Under the pieces are notes generated by a model that was not told where the DNA came from, made no database searches, and saw only the letters and a program-made list of their open reading frames with translations. This document shows positions 56,144 to 64,000 of a stretch of DNA of 64,000 bases, in pieces (within the stretch, counting starts at the first letter, position 1; every line of letters begins with the position of its first letter). This stretch comes from Ricinus communis (lineage: Eukaryota; Streptophyta; Magnoliopsida; Malpighiales; Euphorbiaceae): contig NC_063262.1 in NCBI RefSeq assembly GCF_019578655.1, positions 17,367,582-17,431,581 on the forward strand. The letters run 5' to 3'. A program made the position numbers and the translations under genes.

Positions 56144-56799
56144 GTGCAGACTGTGACTCCGGGCCAAAACGCGTGTCACACTAATTTTGCTTTTCAGACT
56201 ATAGACTTTTTTTTTTTGTTCTAAACTTTTTCCTTGGTATTATATTGGACCCGTCTGAATTTTGCATCTAGGCAAGACTTATCCATGTGTATTTCAAATG
56301 CAAAACAAAAGGGTCCATCCAAGAAGGTTCAACAAATTAAAGCACCTTACTATCTAGGCAGCCTCTGCTTCTACAGTACCTACACGATGCTAAAAGAATT
56401 AATGGAATAATAGAAATTCTGAATGTAAAAACTATAGTACTTCTTCAAAGTTACATGGAAGTATAAAATGTTTGAACCAGTAAATACCAATAAAAAAATT
56501 TCATGAAATTTTATGGTCTCGATTTTGTGAGGTTGTTTCTTAATCTAAGTTAAATAGTTGTTTATTTATAGTTAGTTTTGTGCATCGGAATCAAATATAT
56601 AACATATGCTTAATAACTATTTTTACAATTTAATTTTATATCACGATATAATTTTACTGGTCATCATAAAATCGGATCATTGGGTTAGGTTGGGTGGAAT
56701 GGCAGAACTAGGAGGATATAAAGGAGCAAATATTGTCTTCCTAGCCAATAAAAAGAGGGTTAAATACTATTTTAACTCCGAGATTTTAATTAATACATA
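56144..56799. other. Upstream region of second MYB gene
   Basis: No gene is visible. The part nearest the MYB gene (to about 56400) is of mixed composition and probably contains its regulatory sequence; further right it becomes A/T-rich. Confidence 0.4.
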
Positions 56800-57840
56800 A
56801 TTCTCTGTATTTCTTTTATTATATTAAATTCTCTTTAAATTTTATAAAACTATCTATTATTCTCTTGTATTAGTAGAAAAATTAAACTGGTAATTTAAAA
56901 TTATAATTGGATTTTTAAATTTATTATCAAATATTAAACTCATCTACAATTAATTTCACTATCAAATTAGAGTAAAATCTTATTTTTAGTACAAGTTAGT
57001 TTTAGTGTTTAATTAAAATAATAAATTTAATATTTTTAGCTTATTTATATCTTTTATTTTTCAGCATAATTTAATCCTAGAAAAATTTAAACGTATTAAA
57101 AAAATTAATTTTTTATTTAGTATTATGTAATTTAATTTCAAATTTTTAAATAAAATAAATAGTTAAAAAGTCATTATTTTTATTATATACTAAAATTAAA
57201 CTAAAGTGAAAATGAAAATTTTACTCGTATTAATCTCATTTGAATAATTGAAAAAAAGTTTCATTTTTAACATACAAGATTATCATGATCTTCTTAATTG
57301 ATAGTGACTTGTTAACTTCAACATTTCTTTTATAAAATTAATCAGTATCTAAATTATTTCATTAAATTAAGACATGATTATTTAATTTAATTTTTACTTT
57401 TAATATAGTATAACTATAATATATAATAAAAGTAACAATAAAATAATATTTTTAACTAGAAATATTTATTTTATATTAATAACTAAATTTAAATTATAAA
57501 TGGTATTATTGTAAATATAAGTACTTTTAAAATATTTAAATTTGCTTGAATGAAATTGTATTAAAAAAAAAGAAACTAGAGCAAGAAAGATAGTATCAAT
57601 TTATTATTTTAATTAGATATTAAAATTAATTTATTCTAAAAATAAGATTTACTCTAATTTGATTATAAAATTAATTTTGAATGAGTTTAATACTTGATAA
57701 TAAATTTAAAAATTAAATTACAATATTAAATTATCAGTTTAATCCTTTGACTATCATAGATAAAATAATAATTAGTTTTATTAAAACTAAAAAAGCTCTT
57801 GATATAATAAAAAGAATATAAGAATCGGTTTATATATCAG
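56800..57840. mobile_element. Inverted-repeat (foldback/MITE-like) element
   Basis: Left arm 56800-57050 and right arm 57590-57840 are imperfect inverted copies of about 250 bases. Shared blocks include aaattagagtaaaatcttattttta against taaaaataagatttactctaattt, atttattatcaa(a/g)tattaaactcat, and aaactggtaattta. The loop of about 540 bases is A/T-rich and non-coding. A single diverged arm-like fragment also occurs at 63080-63180. Confidence 0.7.
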
Positions 57841-60833
57841 ATCAAATCTATCTACTCCTTAATATAATAAAAAATGAAAATAATACATAAAGATACATTA
57901 ATGTTCTTCAAATTTAAGTCATAGCCTATCTACTCCTTTTTATTGGATTTCTTTTTATTTCAATTTTACCCTCTTTAACTTAAATTTCCAGTTCCACCAC
58001 TCAACGTGTGCAAATCTCCTGCCAAGTTCGAACTTCCACACGAGACATTGTGTTGGAACCGGGGACGGGTTGTACTCTCTTAGAAAAGAATGTTTATATA
58101 CGTCCTAACGAATAGAAAACTAATATATATATATATATATATATACTGAAATAAAAAGAATTTTATCATAGCTTGCAATAGAATTATTAAAATTTGATAT
58201 TTATTATTTTTTATAAATATTAATTTATAAAAAATAATTCTTTTCTTTTAGAATTTATAATGTAATGATAATAATTTTCTAAATTTAGATTTTTATATGT
58301 ATTTTTATATTATTTTAATTAATTAATTAAATTTATTTTATTTGTATATGGTATTATTTTTTTATATTACAAAATCTTGTTTTAAACTTAATTATCTATT
58401 TAATATTTTTATTTTTTCTTTATTTACTCATTTGAGTTTATTAATGAATTTTGTAATTTTTTTATAGTTTAATTATTTTTATTTTTTACTTCTACTCATT
58501 TAAATTTTAAATTTATATTTAAATATAGCTTTTATTTTTTTATTTTTTAATATATTTATTTATTAATTATAGAAAAAAGCCTAAAATAATATTTTATAAT
58601 TTATACCTACAAACACTTAAAGCAGAAAAGGAAAAAACTTTATTTTAATAATAACATATTTAAGTTATTTAAATTTTTCTTAAACCGTATTAAAACTTAT
58701 CTTTTTCTCTTTATGCTTTTATATTTCAATTTTATTTTTTATTTTATTTTATATTATTAAATTTAGTTAATAATGAATAATTAATTGTATTTGTCCATAC
58801 ATATTTTATATTACAATAAAATTAGATCATACGATCTTTTATATTTCTTTTGAAATTTTATAAAAATTTTACATTATTTATTTTAATTTTAATATTTAAG
58901 TCAATAATTTATAAATTAGGTCAATATAACCAGATTAGTCAAAACATTGGCTCAGAACTACGAGATTTATTTTTCATTAGCTGGAATCGGAACTGCCATC
59001 CCATCTGCCACTTATTTAGTACTCTCATTGTCCTCCGGCTAGCCACCTCTCCACCAATGATGTTCGCTGAATAGAAGACACCAATGCACTAGTGTTCCTC
59101 TCATAATGTGTGAACAAGCAAACTGGCCGTCCACAAGTCTCATTTACTACTTTTTCTTTTCTTTTTTTTTTTCTCCTAATTTTTATTTTTTTGTACATTT
59201 ACTAGGTCTTGCACAATTTTGCTATTTTAAAGCTTATCCTTAGGTAATCTCCGTTTTCTTTGATGAATTTGAATTATCGGGTAACCTTTGATGTTGTGTT
59301 GTTCAAAAGAATCTATTCTTTTTTTTTTTTGTTCGATAATTATAATAAATTCTGTGTTTTTGTTTGATTTCTAAAAATATTGAGATTATTGCCTCTTCGA
59401 TTATAACAATTAAAAATAATAATAATACATTTACTATTATTATTACATATAATGACAGAAAGCAACACCCGTCACTAATTACCTTTAACCGGAGAAGCAT
59501 TAACAGCGGGCCATAGTGGATATTTTATCATCGTTAAAAGGTTATAGATGGATTTTTATTGTATTGTAAGTATTAAATTTTCATTAATTTGGTATATTTA
59601 TTATTATTAATCACTCATACTTAAAAACTAACCAGTGTAAATACAAGACCTAATAATTAAGGTCGTATATTATTATACAATAAATTTTGTCTACAAAATA
59701 ATTTGATAAAAACTAAATTTATCTAAGAATTTTTTATTTTCTCTATTAATAAGGCAATCCTAATCTATGAAAAGCAAAAGAATTTGCATGCAGGGACTGA
59801 GTAGGGTAAATTGCTTTATTGGTAGTGAACATTTCTACTTTGTATCTAATTAATATTAATATTTTACTTTTTCGTTATGGTATCAATTTTTATATTTATG
59901 TTTCAATTTAGGATACCTATAATTTTTCTAGACTATTTTTACTAATATGGTCATTAAAAATAAAATATTCTTAATCAATTCGCCACATTAGCAATATCAA
60001 TTCATAAATAACTTGTCTTGCTAAGCACATAGAGCCTTTTTCAAAATATTTGTATTTTGAAGAAAAATTATAAGTGAATCTCACAAACTCAGAAAAATAA
60101 GTTATTAATGATATGGCGAATATTTCATTTTCAGTGACCATATTAGTGGAATTAGACTACAGAAATTATATATATGCAAAATTGAAACCATAATAGAAGG
60201 ATTTACATAAAAAAGAAAAGATATTAAAATATTAATACCAATTAAATATTAATTCCAAAAGTTGAATACAACGGTATGCGAATAAGTAATTGCAATCATA
60301 CAAATGTATGGATAAAGTGTTGTTGATTATACTTATGTTCAGGTGTGGCCGGTGTGCAGAAAAAATCATTATGATAAGATAATGTGTTAGTAATTGTTTC
60401 GGGTCCTCGGTACACTAATTATACGAGCATTCATATATAAGAGGTGAACTATCATTGCAGCTCAGTCCACATCAAAAGAGTCTTGCAAATATTATTTGTA
60501 ATTACTTGAAGACTTTCCATGGCAAACATTAAATATTGTAATTGGTAGAATATTTTTGAGGTACCATGTTTGTCTTAAATGGCGTGTAACCTCACCTCAA
60601 CACTAACAATGGAGAATATGAGGTCAAGAAAGATTCTCCTGAATTCAGGATAAATAAATTAATATTTTATATATGGAGGAAACAGAATCGAAGGTCCGGC
60701 ATTCATACAATAATGTCAAAGAAAACGTACGCCATTCATATGGACTTTATTACCTCGTTTCCTTTTCAGGTATTTATGATGTTCTGATATCACCTGTATT
60801 ATTCCGTCACAAATTGTAGGGATGTCTGTAATT
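57841..60833. other. AT-rich intergenic DNA
   Basis: No gene, tRNA or named repeat is recognisable apart from a (TA)n run at about 58120-58146. ORFs 58850-59074 and 59303-59500 have no recognisable product. A stretch of mixed composition at 58980-59120 might be low-copy, but carries no motif I can name. Confidence 0.45.
58120..58146. repeat. (TA)n microsatellite
   Basis: About twelve uninterrupted TA units; a similar run lies at 24695-24713 in the solo LTR. Confidence 0.9.
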
Positions 60834-62165
60834 AGAGATGATAAACCGCAGGCCGTCCATCTAATCGGTTTTGGAAAAAATGGTTTTGAATTTTGAATTA
60901 TTTTAGATTTAGTCATTTTATATTTAAATTTTCTAATTCCGATAATTTTGAATTCATATAAATATTAAATTCTACTAATTTCATTCAAGTTGAGTGGAGT
61001 TATTGCTGGGCCGAGTTTAGAATAAATTTTTTTATTGGTTTAGATTGAGTCGAATTCGGATAATATCTACCTCTTGTTGTTTTAAATTCCACTATGTACT
61101 TCGGATTAACTTATTTTATTTTATTTTTTAATTTCATAAATTTTATCTAGTAAAATTGTATATATTAAATTTTTTTTAAAAAAATTTCAATTAAAAATTT
61201 AGAAATCAGATTTTTTATACTGGTGGTGGACATTTTCTACCTCAAATTTGTATGGTTGTCTCTTTATTAAATTAAAGAAAATAAATCAAAAATATAATTT
61301 TTATTTATTTTAAGAATAATTAATTTAATTATTTAGTTTACTTATGTAACCGTCTCTATCGATAAATTAAAAAATTAAAAATTTAAAATGGTGTCGGAGT
61401 TGAAAAATATTTAATTTATACTTTTATTATCAATTAAATTTCTTAAATTTTATAAAAAACGGCTTAAATATTATTAATTTAATTCTTTTTGCTCAAAGTA
61501 TAATTTTATTTTTAGCCTCAAATATTTTATTTCTATATGAATGTAATATATAACAATTTCACATTTTTTTCTTTCTTTTAAGGAGAAATTCAAACAAAAA
61601 TTAAACTAAATCACAAGATAATAAATCCAAAAATTATTTTTTAACTTAAATTATTTTATTTAAATACTTTTTAGTATTTTATTTCTTGATATTATTATAT
61701 AAAAACTTAAATTAATTACTTTATTTAATGATTAACAATTTTTGAAGCAATAATTTTAAAATATAAAAAATTTAGAAATGCTATTACAGAAGATATTTCT
61801 TAAAATTCTAGCTAAAAATAATTATATGTGATAATTAAATTTTATCAAAATTCTATTTTTATTTAATAAAAAATTACATTTCAGGTCATTTCAAATTTTT
61901 AATTAGATGTATATGTTATAAATTCAGTTATTTTTGGTTCTTTACTGTTTTGAGATAGGGTTGTTTTGGTCCCGGGTCACTTTGGTTTTAGATACTTCAG
62001 TTTTGGGTCACTTCAGGTCTGAGTCATTTCATGTTCAGATAGTTTCGATTGCAGGTCATTTCTAGTTTATATCTTTAACTATTAATAAAATTCAGATCTA
62101 GACTTGTCGGGTTTTGAATGAGTCGAATCAGATTTTTCAAGTTCGATTTTGACTATGTCATCTCT
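60834..62165. mobile_element. Probable non-autonomous element with AGAGATGA termini
   Basis: The left end reads agagatgataaaccgc and the right end, in reverse complement, agagatgacatagtc, giving short inverted termini. The segment next to the right end (61950-62110) contains imperfect repeats of gggtca(c/t)tt(t/c) type motifs (for example cgggtcactttgg, tgggtcacttcag, gagtcatttcatg, caggtcatttc). Elements with GAT-GGCA/CATCTCT-like ends and such repeats are widespread in plant genomes. Target duplications are not evident, and no protein is encoded. Confidence 0.4.
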
Positions 62166-64000
62166 ATCTATAATATATAGTAACAATAATAATAATATAA
62201 ATACATACATATAAATAACAAAATTCTACAATTGATTAACTAAAAGTTTTTAGTATCAGTAATTAATTCTTAAAAAAGTACCTTTTAGTAACAAATTCTA
62301 ATTATATAAGTAATTAATTAGTGCATTTCTAAATTTTAAAATATATATTCTTAATTTCGTAGCTAATTCATAGATCATACCACATTTTTTATAGGTAAAA
62401 GAATCCAAATAGTTTATAAATTCTCACATAAGCTTAGAACAGGAAGATAACAAAATAAAAAGATAAATTCTCTTAATTTTATTTATTAATATGTTAATCC
62501 ATGTACTATAAAAATAATAATTATGTTAGCTCTAAGAAGTCGGTAATCTAAGTTTTGATGGTAACAAAATATTGTGTGTTTTAATACTATGTATCCATGT
62601 ACCTAACAGTGCATATAGATAAAGGATCTGATCAGATGGATTAACATAGTAAAATGGTCAAGCAGACACTTAACTTACTCAAAGCAACATATAGACATAA
62701 AAACACTAATAATAATCAAGTTGAAAAATTTGAAGATATAAAAACATCATACGTGAAATCCAACTTTGAATTTATAACAAGCATAAAAAATAATAGAGAA
62801 TATACAACTTTTAATTTTTTTAAAATAATCAAATACTTCATCTTAATTCTCCATCATAATTATCAAATTCTATATTAAATCAAGCTTAAAAATTATAACT
62901 TTCATCAAAATATTAAGATGTGGATAAAAATTTAAGTTATTCAAATTCAGAATATTTCAAGATGTTACATATATGGTCAAAGTTTGTAATTTAAAAAAAT
63001 ATTAAGAAATTATATCAATTAAAAATATTATTTTTAAAAAATAAGATTAAATTGTTTTAAGAAAAAAGAATATTTCACTAAGATTTGATAATAACTTAAT
63101 TTTGGACGAGTTTAATATTTGATAATAAGTTCAAGGACTAGATTGAACATTCTTTTAATTAATTAAGCCCTTTAACTAGTTGACTAATAAAAAAGATAGA
63201 CAGAAGAAAATAACAATTAATAGAAACAAATATCAAGGGATATTAATTCACTTTTAAAAATGTAGGGTTGGACTTATAAATTTTAGCAAACCTCAAGAGG
63301 GTAGTAATAGTAATTTTTCCTAAAAATTATTACGAGATAATATTCGGTGGAGATAAGGATATCTATAGATTTATCTTTAGATATATTTTTCTTGGATATA
63401 CTTATCTTTAGAGAGATTTGTCTTGGTGGACTTTTCTATTATATATATATATATCTGCAGATCTAGGTCTTGAAGTGTCCAATCTGCTCTCCTGTGTAAA
63501 ATCATTCTTTATTTGTATTTATCCACCTTTCTTTTCTCTACAGTTCTTCTTCATAAATACTTTAAGAAATTAGTTAGTTATTTGTTCTTAGTTTTTCTTT
63601 AAAGATCAAAGAAAACTTTTGGGGTTGGAGAGTGAGGATCAATCATCTTCTTGCCTTGAATATATTCTAGATCTTAAGGGAGTTTTTACTTTTTTGTTAT
63701 TCTCTATGTTTAACATGACCATGGAATTAGAGATGTTAGGCTAGTTTTCTTTTAGTATTTAGTTAAACTTTTCTACTTTTGTATGAACCTTGTCGCTTTT
63801 TATATTTGATTAGTGATTTCTTATTCAACATATTTTATTAGTTACAATTATTATTATTGTTTGACCATCATATCAATTCAATAGTTATTGTTGTTATGAA
63901 AATCTTTAGGCTGCTGCATTAGAAACATCTTATTTGTTTCATCCTTTGTTGATGTAAGAAACTTTAGTTATATCATTAACTTGAGTAATTAAAGGAAAAA
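62166..64000. other. AT-rich DNA at the right end of the window
   Basis: No gene is supported; ORF 62654-62878 is Lys/Asn-rich without motifs. 63080-63180 matches one arm of the inverted-repeat element at 57590-57770. From about 63400 the sequence becomes T-rich with a palindrome tctgcaga and could be part of a retroelement LTR that continues beyond the window, but no terminus is seen. Confidence 0.4.

Overview
This is nuclear DNA of a flowering plant, almost certainly a eudicot. It is AT-rich, has spliced genes with GT-AG introns, carries two R2R3-MYB genes with the standard three-exon plan, and is packed with Ty1-copia, Ty3-gypsy, LINE and foldback elements plus a plastid DNA insertion. The species cannot be fixed from the sequence alone. 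Most boundaries of old elements were found by eye and are approximate.

Only two convincing host genes are present, one near each end. The left MYB gene (exons 1537-1669, 1768-1897, 1990-2479, + strand, 250 aa) and the right MYB gene (exons 56029-55897, 55659-55530, 55439-54890, - strand, 270 aa) have identical intron positions and phases and share a C-terminal FWTEPF motif. They are paralogues facing each other, with about 52 kb of transposon-derived DNA between their 3' ends.

Region by region: 1-1.5 kb, AT-rich upstream DNA of the first MYB; 2.6-3.9 kb, a foldback (Mutator-like) element with a second inverted repeat inside; 4.4-9.7 kb, a minus-strand LTR element with no recognisable polymerase, whose left LTR carries a ~310 bp plastid fragment with trnN-GUU; 9.7-11.4 kb, remains of another retroelement with a gag-like ORF; 11.4-19.1 kb, a SIRE-type copia element split by a deleted Athila-type gypsy element and cut off by a second, minus-strand copia element (19.1-21.9 kb); 21.9-26.3 kb, a long Tekay/Del-type LTR interrupted by a 3.0 kb solo LTR with a perfect ATTTC target duplication; 26.3-30.4 kb, two inverted copies of a repeat with GAGCCGATCGGCTC-like dyads around a copia LTR; 30.4-31.2 kb, a small island resembling low-copy DNA; 32.9-39.3 kb, a decayed copia element; 39.4-40.9 kb, a tandem array of a TRIM-like unit; 40.9-46.6 kb, a 5'-truncated Tekay-type chromovirus with its 3' LTR; 46.6-48.5 kb, LINE pieces in opposite orientations; 48.9-50.8 kb, a third copy of the dyad repeat; 51-54.9 kb, mostly AT-rich DNA with short tandem repeats; 56-64 kb, AT-rich DNA with an inverted-repeat element and another probable non-autonomous element.

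No transposon ORF is intact: each pol, gag or RT region has stops, frameshifts or lost catalytic residues. The MYB genes are probably DNA-binding transcription factors; nothing in the window indicates their targets. I see no operon-like or defence-like system. The most unusual structures are the tandem TRIM array, the plastid tRNA inside an LTR, the solo-LTR-in-LTR nest and the inverted dyad repeat pair.
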